Position numbers and translations under genes: made by a program. The notes under the pieces are model-generated. The model did not search any database and was not told the DNA's origin. It saw only the letters and a list, made by a program, of their open reading frames with translations. From the NCBI GenBank assembly GCA_946902985.2, contig OX336391.1, positions 76,585,852-76,649,851 of the forward strand: a stretch of DNA of 64,000 nt. Reading direction: 5' to 3'. Below are positions 11,020-21,503 of the stretch, piece after piece. The DNA is from Meconema thalassinum. Its lineage: Eukaryota; Arthropoda; Insecta; Orthoptera; Tettigoniidae. How positions within the stretch are numbered: position 1 is the stretch's first letter; each line of letters opens with the position of its first letter.

Positions 11020-11721
11020 TTACACTATAATTTTAGCATTACGAAGCTCATTTTCTATATCCAAAAGTTCTTCCTCATATTTAGTATGACCAACCTGTTT
11101 ACAGGTATGCAAGTACTGAAGCCGCTGGATTAGCTTACTGGGATTGTTCCAGTAAACAAATTTAACAAATGATTTTTTTGGGTGTAAACCATTATCATCA
11201 TCATCATCATCATCATCATCATCTTCATCATCATCATCATCATGGTTATCATCATCAATATAATTATCATCCATATAATCATCATCACTATTACTATCTA
11301 ATCCTTTTTGTTCATCTTGCAATGCAACAACCTTTGGCATAGTTTGTGTTGTCTTTGATAGTGTTAGAGGTTTCTTAGACGTTAACGACTGTCCTAACAT
11401 GTCTTTTTCAGGAGATAATAAATGCTCTTTAACAAAGAAAGCACTATCTTGAGCCACACAATTTTTTTCTTGGTCTTGCTTTTTTACCTTGGTTAGAGTA
11501 TTTTGTCCATTTAAATGAGTATTATTTTGAGATTTACAATGATGATCGATTGAAAAAAGTATGTTGGAGCCTTTTGTCTTAATCATTCCTCGACACTTTT
11601 TAGATCGTTGTTTCGAACAGCACCAAATAACAGTTCCATTTTTATTAGTTCTTTTTACAATATATGCATATCCTTTATAGTAAGCACATGGCTTACCATA
11701 GCTAGTCGTTGATACTTCCAT
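11020..11721 (-). CDS. FLYWCH zinc-finger protein with Asp-rich region (left arm)
   Basis: The 233-residue frame starts MEVSTTSYGK. Residues about 9-57 fit a FLYWCH domain: YYKGYAYIV, then WCCSKQRSKKCRGM, then FSIDHHC, giving the Cys-Cys-His-His zinc ligands. Residues about 145-180 are almost pure Asp encoded by GAT repeats. The C-terminal 55 residues are basic and aromatic (FVYWNNPSKLIQRL) and unassigned. FLYWCH domains bind DNA or proteins and recur in transposon-encoded proteins; a role in the Polinton is unknown. This is the only FLYWCH copy of the four with an unbroken frame. It is transcribed outward, as is the integrase. Confidence 0.7.
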   Translation of the reverse strand: MEVSTTSYGKPCAYYKGYAYIVKRTNKNGTVIWCCSKQRSKKCRGMIKTKGSNILFSIDHHCKSQNNTHLNGQNTLTKVKKQDQEKNCVAQDSAFFVKEHLLSPEKDMLGQSLTSKKPLTLSKTTQTMPKVVALQDEQKGLDSNSDDDYMDDNYIDDDNHDDDDDEDDDDDDDDDDNGLHPKKSFVKFVYWNNPSKLIQRLQYLHTCKQVGHTKYEEELLDIENELRNAKIIV

Positions 11722-12736
11722 GTCAACTGTTCAGCATAAACTAATCTCTAGTAAAGTTAACTCGATAATAAAAATGATTGTTTGTAGTATGTGCAGTTTA
11801 AAGTAAGAGCAAAAGTGAGAGTCAAATGGTATAAAAGTGTTAGCAAAGTGGTGGAAGAGTGGTAGCAGTTTATAGTAGTCATGATCTTTTTTACTAGAAT
11901 GTGATTTGAGTAAATGTAATTTCTAATCCTTAGCAGTGAGTAGTCAGTTAGTCTTGGTTCAGACAAGCGTAAACAGTTCTCCAATGAATCAGAGATCAAG
12001 ATTTTCATTATGAAACAGTTGTGTAACCAATTAGGCATCGGTACTTGATAGCTTCACACATGAACAAAAATTCCAACATATCTGACTTGAATTACATGAT
12101 TTGAAAGTTGACAAAGAATATCCAATCAACCATTGTAGTTACAATGTCAAACACACAAAGACAAAATCAGCATGAAATTTTAAGTTACAGGAAAATTCTA
12201 TGTAATAGACTATGCAGGAAATTTGGAAATACACATCAAAAGTTTGCAACACCATCCTTCTAGCATATATAAATTTTCGACATGGAAAGTGTACACTGCC
12301 CCTAACATTAAACCAATTTATCAATAACACAAGTCAACAATCAAAACATTTTGTGTTGAGTCTATCATTTAATGCATATATTCTGTCTACATTGAACAGT
12401 AACAAAAAAACGCCATTCATAATTAATTAAGTTTGCTTTAATTCTTTATGTAATGATATATACATATTTAAAGTTTTGGCTGACTGTTCAGGGTGAATCG
12501 GCTTTGAACACATAAGAGAGGGAATATTTTAAGACTTAACCTCAGCTCACCTAACATAACCTAAATTTACCTAAACTTACCTTGTCATATAGGTAAGAAA
12601 CGGGTCAAGCTATGCTTTCGACTACCGAGTTTCAGCTACTTTTCAAGGTTACTCTCCCGAACATTGCCGGAGACTGCTGTTAAACACTTATATTCTCACG
12701 GCGGCGGCGCGCAACGACTTACATGACGCGCTCCCC

Positions 12737-13095
12737 CCTTTTCATTGATCCCTGTTGATTTGTCCCTTTGGACTGGTCCCTGTTGACTAGCCCTTTTTGG
12801 ACGGGCCCTTTTTGAATGGAGTCATTTTTGACGGGTCCCTGTGGACAGGTCCTTTTGGCTGATCCCTTTGGACCGGACCCTTTGACATAATTTGGATAAT
12901 TGGATAACCTATGGACTGGCCCATGCAATTATCCAAATTATGTCAAAGGGTCCTGTCCAAAGGGATCAGCCAAAAGGACCTGTCCACAGGGACCCGTCAA
13001 AAATGACTCCATTCAAAAAGGGCCCGTCCAAAAAGGGCTAGTCAACAGGGACCAGTCCAAAGGGACAAATCAACAGGGATCAATGAAAAGGGGGG
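12737..13095. repeat. Central GG(A/G)CC-type repeat array spanning the symmetry centre
   Basis: Short degenerate units of about 17-18 bp (for example GGGCCCGTCCAAAAA and GGGACCAGTCCAAA) occupy the inner end of each arm and are inverted across the spacer 12902-12926. Both strands give the same translated repeat (KGPV, NRDQSKG), which follows from the symmetry and is not evidence for a gene. Confidence 0.8.
12902..12926. other. 25-bp unpaired spacer at the palindrome centre
   Basis: These are the only bases between the arms that are not mirrored. If the arms base-paired this would be the hairpin loop. Confidence 0.85.
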
Positions 13096-14106
13096 TGCGC
13101 GTCATGTAAGTCGTTGCGCGCCGCCGCCGTGAGAATATAAGTGTTTATCAGCAGTCTCCGGCAATGTTCGGGAGAGTAACCTTGAAAAGTAGCTGAAACT
13201 CGGTAGTCGAAAGCATAGCTTGACCCGTTTCTTACCTATATGACAAGGTAAGTTTAGGTAAATTTAGGTTATGTTAGGTGAGCTGAGGTTAAGTCTTAAA
13301 ATATTCCCTCTCTTATGTGTTCAAAGCCGATTCACCCTGAACAGTCAGCCAAAACGTTAAATATGTATATATCATTACATAAAGAATTAAAGCAAACTTA
13401 ATTAATTATGAATGGCGTTTTTTTGTTACTGTTCAATGTAGACAGAATATATGCATTAAATGATAGACTCAACACAAAATGTTTTGATTGTTGACTTGTG
13501 TTATTGATAAATTGGTTTAATGTTAGGGGCAGTGTACACTTTCCATGTCGAAAATTTATATATGCTAGAAGGATGGTGTTGCAAACTTTTGATGTGTATT
13601 TCCAAATTTCCTGCATAGTCTATTACATAGAATTTTCCTGTAACTTAAAATTTCATGCTGATTTTGTCTTTGTGTGTTTGACATTGTAACTACAATGGTT
13701 GATTGGATAATCTTTGTCAACTTTCAAATCATGTAATTCAAGTCAGATATGTTGGAATTTTTGTTCATGTGTGAAGCTATCAAGTACCGATGCCTAATTG
13801 GTTACACAACTGTTTCATAATGAAAATCATGATCTCTGATTCATTGGAGAACTGTTTACGCTTGTCTGAACCAAGACTAACTGACTACTCACTGCTAAGG
13901 ATTAGAAATTACATTTACTCAAATCACATTCTAGTAAAAAAGATCATGACTACTATAAACTGCTACCACTCTTCCACCACTTTGCTAACACTTTTATACC
14001 ATTTGACTCTCACTTTTGCTCTTACTTTAAACTGCACATACTACAAACAATCATTTTTATTATCGAGTTAACTTTACTAGAGATTAGTTTATGCTGAACA
14101 GTTGAC

Positions 14107-14584
14107 ATGGAAGTATCAACGACTAGCTATGGTAAGCCATGTGCTTACTATAAAGGATATGCATATATTGTAAAAAGAACTAATAAACATGGAACTGTTA
14201 TTTGGTGCTGTTCGAAACAACGATCTAAAAAGTGTCGAGGAATGATTAAGACAAAAGGCTCCAACATACTTTTTCAATCGATCATCATTGTAAATCTCAA
14301 AATAATACTCATTTAAATGGACAAAATACTCTAACCAAGGTAAAAAAAGCAAGACCAAGAAAAAAATTGTGTGGCTCAAGATAGTGCTTTATTTGTTAAA
14401 GAGCATTTATTATCTCCTGAAAAAGACATGTTAGGACAGTCGTTAACGTCTAAGAAACCTCTAACACTATCAAAGACAACACAAACTATGCCAAAGGTTG
14501 TTGCATTGCAAGATAAACAAAAAGGATTAGATAGTAATAGTGATGATGATTATATGGATGATAATTATATTGATGATGATAACC

Positions 14585-14628
<44 letters not shown>

Positions 14629-14802
14629 AATGGTTTACACCCAAAAAAATCATTTGTTAAATTTGTTTACTGGAACAATCCCAGTAAGCTAATCCAGCGG
14701 CTTCAGTACTTGCATACCTGTAAACAGGCTGGTCATACTAAATATGAGGAAGAACTTTTGGATATAGAAAATGAGCTTCGTAATGCTAAAATTATAGTGT
14801 AA
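14107..14802 (+). pseudogene. FLYWCH zinc-finger gene, frame-shifted (right arm)
   Basis: This is the counterpart of 11020-11721. The FLYWCH start (residues 1-57) is the same except for one change (His for Asn in TNKHG). A T run near 14270 is one base shorter than in the left arm, which shifts the frame before the terminal His ligands. An A run at about 14343-14349 is one base longer and restores the frame. Codons between the two are misread and include a stop at 14314-14316. The Asp run and the C-terminal region are again open (14371-14802). Confidence 0.7.
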
Positions 14803-14848
14803 TGAATCCATGTAACCGCTTAAACTATTTCTTAACAATACATGTAAT

Positions 14849-15108
14849 ATTTTCTACCACTTTGCTACCACTTTGCTACCACTTTTCTAGTTTGCTACCA
14901 CTTTTCTACCACTTTGCTACCACATTTCTACTACTTTTCTGCCACTTTTCTAGTTTGCTACCACTTTTCTACCACTTTGCTACCACTTTTCTACTACTTT
15001 TCTGCCACTTTTCTACCACTTTTCTACCACATTGCTACCACTTTTCTACCACTATGTTACCAATTGTCTACCACTTTGCTACCACGTTTCTACCACTTTT
15101 CTATTACT
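14849..15108. repeat. CTACCACTTTT minisatellite (right arm)
   Basis: This is the inverted partner of 10741-10976 and is longer by two or three units. It is the largest length difference seen between the arms. Confidence 0.9.
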
Positions 15109-15214
15109 TTAAACTGTACGAATTAAATATAAAAGCCAACGCTAAATAATTCAATTACCAGAACAGAGATAACCTTTGTAGTGTGCAAATCATACTAACA
15201 GGTTAGTTACTACT

Positions 15215-15670
15215 TTGGAACTTACTACAACTAACCAAGGTAAACAACGTGTACTCTATAAAGGCTACTCTTATAACTATAGACGACAAAATGTAAAAGG
15301 AATACTATTCTGGCAATGCTCAAAACAGAGGTCAACAAAATGTCGAGGCAATATGTAAAGTAGAAATGGTGTGGTTTTAAGTGTGAGTGATCATCAATGT
15401 AGTGCTCCAGACAAAACACTAATGGTGTTGACAAAAAATCATCAGAATGCTAAAAAGTTAGTACAAGAGAAAGATGTTGCTACTCAAAATAGTGCATTGT
15501 TTGTTGAGCAACGTTTAACCCCTGTTGTAAAAGTTATGTTGTATCCATCTTCCACGCCTCAAGAGTCATCAACATCACATACTATGCAAGAAGTAGTGTT
15601 GTTGTTGTTTAAAGGGGCTGAACTACAAAGTCATCTGCCCTTGATATGCAAGTGGATCGAAAAGGATTAG
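15215..15670 (+). pseudogene. FLYWCH-like gene, degenerate paralogue (right arm)
   Basis: This is the counterpart of 10174-10629, with the same TTG in place of ATG and the same interrupted codon after KCRGNM. Here the stop is TAA where the left arm has TGA. The downstream open part is 15371-15670. The shared defects show that decay preceded the arm duplication, or was homogenised between the arms afterwards. Confidence 0.65.
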
Positions 15671-15933
15671 ATAGTAATAGACAAAAGAGAATTGTAGTTT
15701 GTATATAACTATTGTACAAGTACTTACATTAAATAAATAAAAAAAGTGTATGGGTATTGTCTGTTTTTCTTAATTGCTATCCCTATGTCCCACTATTAAT
15801 GCAATTGTTAACCATCAACAGTCTCTGACTATGTTCGCAAAGAGAGTGACCTTAAACAATACACTCTATTTATGGTTTGTGTACCGAGTACACAATAATA
15901 GAGTGTGGTCAAGCCATGTTGAGGCAATAGTTA

Positions 15934-16019
15934 TATCAGGTAAGGGATTCGAACCCTTGCTTTCTTGTACAGAAAATTTGAACTTAAGTCAAACACCAAA
16001 ACCACTCGGTCAACCTGAC
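15934..16019 (-). tRNA. tRNA-Leu(UAA)-like sequence (right arm)
   Basis: This is the inverted copy of 9825-9910, with the same length, anticodon TAA, variable arm and T arm. No base change was noticed between the two copies within the 86 bases. Confidence 0.7.
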
Positions 16020-16300
16020 TGTTACTAATTTCATTATTTTTGTGGACTTGAGTGTTTATAAAACCTTTTCCAGTATACATTGACTAAACCACTTGTTTGT
16101 TTTGAAATATAGATTTTGTTTTGTTTGACCATAACATTGCAGTTATGAGTCTTGTGAACTGGGTGTTTAATATAGGGTTAAAGGCATTTTAAAATAATTT
16201 TAGTAAAGCTCTTAGGTATCGTGTCATGGGTTTTAGTAATGCATTACTGTTCGTTGACTAACATTTACCGTTACACAACATTATTTTGGTGAGCTCTACA

Positions 16301-16438
16301 TGTTGTTTGAGTCGTCAGTCTTTTGACTGGTTTGATGCTGATCTCCATGCCTCCCTGCCCCGAGCGAAACGTCTCATCTCTATATAGCTACCACACCCTA
16401 CATTCAAGGCTATCTGTTTAACATATTATAACCTTGGA
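16301..16438 (-). mobile_element. 3' tail of an RTE-like LINE (right arm)
   Basis: This is the inverted copy of 9413-9543, ending in the same ACTCAAACAACA tail. Confidence 0.8.
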
Positions 16439-16449
16439 TCTCCCCTACA

Positions 16450-16582
16450 AGCTCTTGGGTTCAATTCCTAGATTTAACACAAACTTTTAAAAGTGGTATG
16501 ACAACTAAAACTAGTCTACTCAGTCTTGGGTGGTCCAAATAAGTAGAGAGGGTTTGATTCACACCTCAACCATAGAGCACCA
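16450..16582 (+). mobile_element. tRNA-derived SINE fragment (right arm)
   Basis: This is the inverted copy of 9268-9404, with the same landmarks. Confidence 0.75.
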
Positions 16583-17339
16583 TGTTCTTTTTTTTTAAAT
16601 AATGATAGCCATTTGTTCAATTTCACATTTCACACATTGCAATTTGTCAATTTTCCATTTGCATTTTTTTAAATGACAGTTTGATGTTTTTCAATTTCAT
16701 GATATGGAAACATGGATTTTTCCATTTTCATATTTACACATTTGTCAATTTCCCATTTGCATATATTTTCTTAAATGTCCGTTTAAGGTTTTTAAATTTT
16801 GTCTATATGGAAACTTGGATTTTCCATTTTGCTGTTTACAAATTTTTTATATATTTATTTTGTGTATGTTGAAAAAAATCGATATTTCCAAAACAAGATT
16901 TTTTATTTTTCATTTTATGATTTTGTAAATGATCTTAATGTGAGTGCTTGACCATGGATTTTCCATTTTGCTGTTTACAAATTTTTTATATATTTATTTT
17001 GTGTATGTTGAAAAACGATATTTCCAAAACAAGATTTATTATTTTTCATTTTATGATTTTGTAAATGATTATAATGTGAGTGCTTGACCATGGCAATAAT
17101 ACAGTCTATCTATGTGTTAGCGGAACCATAGAGTCTTATTACTACTGCAAGTAAGAATGTTTTACAAAATAACGACTATCTACCACTGCATTTGAAAACC
17201 AAACAATTGAAGTTCAATCGCAATCGAATGAATGGTATATGAACGCAAACGGAACTTTGTTGAATCGACTCGTGCGCCGTAACTCATTTGTAGAAACTAC
17301 TCGTGCGCTACCTATTGTAAAATAGATGTCTATTCCAAA

Positions 17340-18077
17340 ATGGCCTTTGTTGAACCTATGCGTCGCAAGTCTGGTCCACTAGTTACCAAGGCCTTTCAAC
17401 ATATTATTCAACACTCCAAACGTCAACCTCAGCTGCTACAAACTGACCAGGGGAAAGAATTTTTCAACAAGGATTTCTCCCGTTTTCTCAAATCTAAGGA
17501 TATTCACCATTACACCACGTACAGCAACCTCAAAGCCAGTGTGGTCGAGCGGTTCAACCGAACATTGAAAACCCATATGTGGAAAGCGTTTACCGCTCAG
17601 GGCACGTATCGCTGGTTGGACATGTTGCCAGAGCTAGTATCACGTTACAATGACACCAAACATAGAACGATTGGTACCAAGCCACGCCTCGTGACCAAAA
17701 ATATTCAGCGATTGGATAAACTGTTTAACCCCATAAAAACAGCCGATCCTAAACGTCACCGACTGAACATTGGGGATTTTGTTCGTGTGAGCAAATTTAA
17801 ATCTGCCTTCAATAAGGGCTACACGCCTCAGTGGGGGACTGAACTATTTCTAATTCGTCAAGTCAACTTGGACACTCCAGTCACCTATTTACTCGAGGAC
17901 CTCAACCATCAACCCATAAAAGGTAGATTTTATCTCCATGAACTTCAGAAAACAGCATTTCCTCAGCATTATCTTGTGGAAAAAGTGTTGAAACAAAAAG
18001 GAAATAAACTCTATGTCAAATGGTTAGGGTTTAACTCTACATTTAATTCTTGGATCAATAAATTACATGTTGTGTGA
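17340..18077 (+). pseudogene. Polinton integrase with chromodomain, truncated (right arm)
   Basis: This is the counterpart of 7768-8505, 245 residues with the same two visible catalytic acids (D36, E70) and the same chromodomain-like tail. One residue differs in the distal part (Pro for Thr before IKGRF). In-frame codons IDVYSK precede the Met at 17340. The first catalytic Asp and the zinc-binding N-terminus are missing here too. It is transcribed toward the right end. Confidence 0.85.
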
Positions 18078-19904
18078 ACCTGTGTACTTTTTATTTATTC
18101 ACACATGTTGTACACCCCTTATAGGTCTGTGTGTACAGCGCGGAGCGCTTCGTGCATGTTCAAACATATTTCTTTCTCTTTCCACTTGTGTTCTCTCTTA
18201 CATTACCCCCCCCCCTCCTTCACCGCCCACCACTGCTGTTGGCGGCTCTTGCCAATCTATTGGTTGTGACATCATTCCGACAAGTTGCATCATACTTTTT
18301 ACTGATTCAGCGATTCCCACGCTTTGAACATTCTGTTATCAGGCACGTGGACAGCTAACGTCCCAGGCGAACACCTGTGCCAGATCAAATTTCACGTCAA
18401 CTTGCATTTTGTCACGTACGAAGCAAAACAGGATGTAACTTGTTAACAGTTATCGTGCACGTGGACAGCTAACACCCAAAGTGAACACCTGTGTTGTATC
18501 AAATTTCACGTCAACTTGCATTTTGTCACGTACGAAGCAAGACAGGATGTCACTGGTTTAGCCCTCATGTGGTTTCACATGTGTTCACTTGCATTTCGCT
18601 CTTCCCTGCCACCACAATGGTCAGATTATTTCACCTTGAAGCGTCATGGTCATTTTTCCATTGCACCTGTTGTCAAGTCAGATCAACGCCTTCCAATAAG
18701 CTCAAATGACCTTCACCTCCTGTAAGTTTGTTTTCTGTACTCGCTTTGTCCAACATAGAACCAAGTTCTCATTACCGTTTACACGTCAAAGGTAAAATAT
18801 CAGGAAAACGCACCCTCGCTCTGTCATACACCGACCCGCCGAAATAGCGATTGTTCTATTAAGCATGGTCCTTGTGGTTAGTGACAGGTTCATTGACACA
18901 CACACCCAGCCATATCGTCTCTCTCAACCACCACGCTTTATAAACATTATAAACAAGTAAAGAAAAAGAAAAAGTTTTTTCAACATGTATGGCGTTAGGC
19001 CCTTTGTGAAATATTGTTTTGGAAAAAAATCTACCACATATGAAAGGGGGCGTTAGCCCGAGTCCTAGGACACCTCATACATGTCTCTAGCGTTATTAGT
19101 TCGTGAGATATCGGCAAAAATCACAAAAAACACGTGTTTACCCCAAAATCGAGTTTCCAATTTTTTTTTATTATAACGAGTGGTTCATAGCAAAGAGGAC
19201 GTCACCCCGAGTCCTTGGACCTGTCGTACACGCCTCTAGCATGATTGGTTCGCGAGATATAGCAAAAAGTTTAAAATCACGTTTTAACCCCAAAAAGACC
19301 GTGTTTCCAGCATTTCACCTTTTCGACACCTACATTTCCGTAAAGAGCACGACGAGACGAAAAAAACGAATCCAAGCACGCCTTCCTAGCATGACTCCTT
19401 CCATTCCAAGGTCGCAGGGGCTCACCACTTGCTTTTGGAAGCAGCTCCCGTGTCATCCCACTACTACAGGTTTTCATCCTAGATACTTGAAATTTATTTT
19501 GGGGGTAGAGGGGGTAGGGACCATTGATTTACGTCAAACATTTTTTTTTGTAGAGTTCCTAGTTTCCAAAATATAGGATTTTCAAAATTCGAGTGTTTTC
19601 AAAAAAACATAAAAAGTAAAAAAGTTTTATTATAGAAAATAAAGGTCATAAAGACCATTCGTTTGAACCATGGCACAATGTTCTATCATGTTTGGTTTTC
19701 AAACTATTACCTACTTTCGAAAACAAAAATTTTCAAAAAAACATTCAAAAATATAACGAGTGGTCCATAGCAAAGCCCCCGTCAGCCCGAGTCCAACAAC
19801 ACTTGATTCGTGAATATCCGACCACTGGTTCGGGAGTTATCGGCTTAGACTCACGCGGCGGCCATGACACTCGTTAGAAGCGCCATCACCCCCCTACTGC
19901 CGTG

Positions 19905-20715
19905 CATCCTACATCTGAGCAAAGATTAGTTTTTGAAGAAAGGAAAAAAAAAACAACGCAGAACTGGCGCTGGTCTCAAGTCGTGCATACTGAGGTTAGA
20001 CGCAAGCGCCTATTGTTGTCTTTGACTCCCGACTTGAATAAAATTTGAAGCTATGCTGCATGCTGGGACTCGGTTAAATTGTCTATTTACAACCATAGTA
20101 CTTAAGGGGTCATTTGCTGAATTGAAACAATATATAGAAAAAATAAGCAGGGAAAGCGTTGTATTCACTTTAAGTTAAGTTGGTGAGAGGTTCAGATAGC
20201 AGCTTTCTTCTGTATTTCTACGTCAACCATAATAGTAATCTACGGTACGGTACAGTTATTTTTACGTGGTATTTGTGAATAAACGATGTAGGATTTACCA
20301 TGTACGTACGTACGCTATTATGATGCGCTATGTGGAGTAGTTTCCGAAAAATCGTGTAAGTTAGTCACCTGTGTTATGATTTCAGCTCAATCAGAATTAC
20401 AGTAGTTTGTCGATGGCTTGCTTGTTATACCTCAAGTTCTCATTGAAATTCCTAAACACAACATTAGGGTCACTGCGACATGCGAAATACAAAGAGTATT
20501 AAAAATAAGGATGCCTTATTATTTGGAATATAGTAGACCCCCCACACACACCGTCTCCGCGCTGCGCGGAGGCAGTGTTGCGTAGCGGGGTGATTACTGT
20601 GGGCTTCGCACGGACCACACAGCCGAGCTAAGTTCCAACAATAGGGAAATCGCCCCAACCTTGAACTGCAACTTCCCATTTGTTTGAATTTCTACGATGC
20701 ATTTTATGCTCGCGC
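19905..20715. other. hAT intron, right of the Polinton
   Basis: No gene is seen. A GC-rich patch at 20540-20660, with CGCGCTGCGCGG near its start, resembles transposon subterminal sequence but could not be assigned. Confidence 0.4.
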
Positions 20716-21503
20716 GGACCCTAGACGCTCTATATTATTGTTCAAAGTTTTGTGCACAATATTTAAGGAACGTCCCTAGACAGTGCAATGTAATTGTCCA
20801 ATAATTTAGTTGCTGTTTACATCGTGTGAGGTGAACATGTTGTGGGAAACGAAACTTTGTATTATTGATATTGCATTGGCTGAGGCTGTAAAAAAGAAAA
20901 AAATCAAAGAAGCGCAATTGGGCGATAGATTGGTTTCAGAAGCGAAATGAATACACTAATCAAAACTTATTAAACGAACTGAGACTGAGTGAGACAACTG
21001 ATTTTCGAAACTTTTTGCGTTTGGATGGTAATTCATTTGATGAACTTCTTGCAATGGTTATTCCTCAATTTTAAAAAAAATTATACCTTAATGCGAGAAG
21101 CTATTCCTCCAAACCAGCGTTTATAAATAGCTTTACGTTACCTTGCAACATGAAATAAATACTGGTACCTTTGAAGACCTGAAATTTACAAGTGCTGTAT
21201 CACCGCAGTTAGGCCTAATAAGTGAGTTTTTATGGAGACCTGTACAGCGTCGATATACAGCCCGAAGGAGTATATACAGGTAAGGAAAAACAATCACTTA
21301 TAATACTCACGAGCAACAGATCAGATATTGCACAATACTGTCCACACACGACACAATCTTTCCCGCATTGTGCAATAAATACGAATATTAAACCTTCGTT
21401 GATTCGCACAATATATTGCACTACCTTTCAAAACTACCTACAGACAGTCAATATTATTGTACAACCATCGATATTGTACAATAATACTGTGCGTCTAGGG
21501 TCC
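20716..21503 (+). mobile_element. PIF/Harbinger remnant
   Basis: The ends GGACCCTAGACGC (20716-20728) and GCGTCTAGGGTCC (21491-21503) are exact inverses, and the similarity continues with a TATTATTGT block. They enclose a decayed HARBI1-like transposase start. The expected 3-bp target duplication is not evident. Confidence 0.65.
20907..21225 (+). pseudogene. HARBI1-like transposase N-terminal fragment
   Basis: The frame from 20907 reads NWAIDWFQKRNEY, LLNELRLSETTDFRNFLRLD and NSFDELLAMV before a TAA at 21072-21074. Similarity resumes with NAREAIPPNQRL and RYLAT, with further stops. This is the conserved N-terminal region of PIF/Harbinger nucleases. The catalytic domain is absent. Confidence 0.7.

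Larger units (their letters stand above)
5933..12901 (+). repeat. Left arm of the Polinton palindrome
   Basis: These 6,969 bp match the inverse of 12927-19898 along their length, checked at many points. The outer 0.9 kb holds three diverged copies of a segment containing CCACTCGTTATA-type and GATATCTC-type phrases (about 5960-6080, 6570-6660, 6715-6800). A 118-bp tandem pair lies at about 7284-7520. A tandem duplication of about 136 bp lies at 8753-9027. Confidence 0.9.
5933..19898. mobile_element. Palindromic Polinton/Maverick insertion
   Basis: It starts AGTAGGGGGGTGATGGCG and ends with the exact inverse, flanked by GCCGTG at 5927-5932 and 19899-19904. AG...CT ends and 6-bp duplications are the established marks of Polintons. 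Instead of short terminal repeats the whole element is one inverted repeat: arms 5933-12901 and 12927-19898 around a 25-bp spacer. Each arm encodes a chromodomain integrase remnant and two FLYWCH-type genes, all transcribed outward. No DNA polymerase, protease, ATPase or capsid gene is visible. The arms differ by scattered substitutions, mononucleotide-run changes and a minisatellite length change, so they are not exact copies. The element is non-autonomous and must have been integrated by a protein supplied in trans. Confidence 0.9.
12927..19898 (-). repeat. Right arm of the Polinton palindrome
   Basis: These 6,972 bp are the inverse of the left arm, ending CCCCTACT. Visible differences include one T fewer and one A more in the FLYWCH gene, a longer minisatellite, a shorter C run near 18200, one integrase substitution and scattered single-base changes. 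Confidence 0.9.

Noticed and set aside
12139..13689. Small open frames of 63, 72 and 69 residues repeated in both Polinton arms
   Set aside because: They are duplicated only because the arms are copies, lie on both strands of the same DNA and show no protein-like composition or motif.
10741..15108. CTACCAC arrays as a CRISPR array
   Set aside because: The units are 11-12 bp with no unique spacers, in an arthropod-type genome; this is a minisatellite.
5933..19898. The palindrome as a pure assembly artefact
   Set aside because: The flanking 6-bp duplication, Polinton-type end sequences, and arm-specific substitutions and repeat lengths argue for a real structure. It stays testable with long reads.
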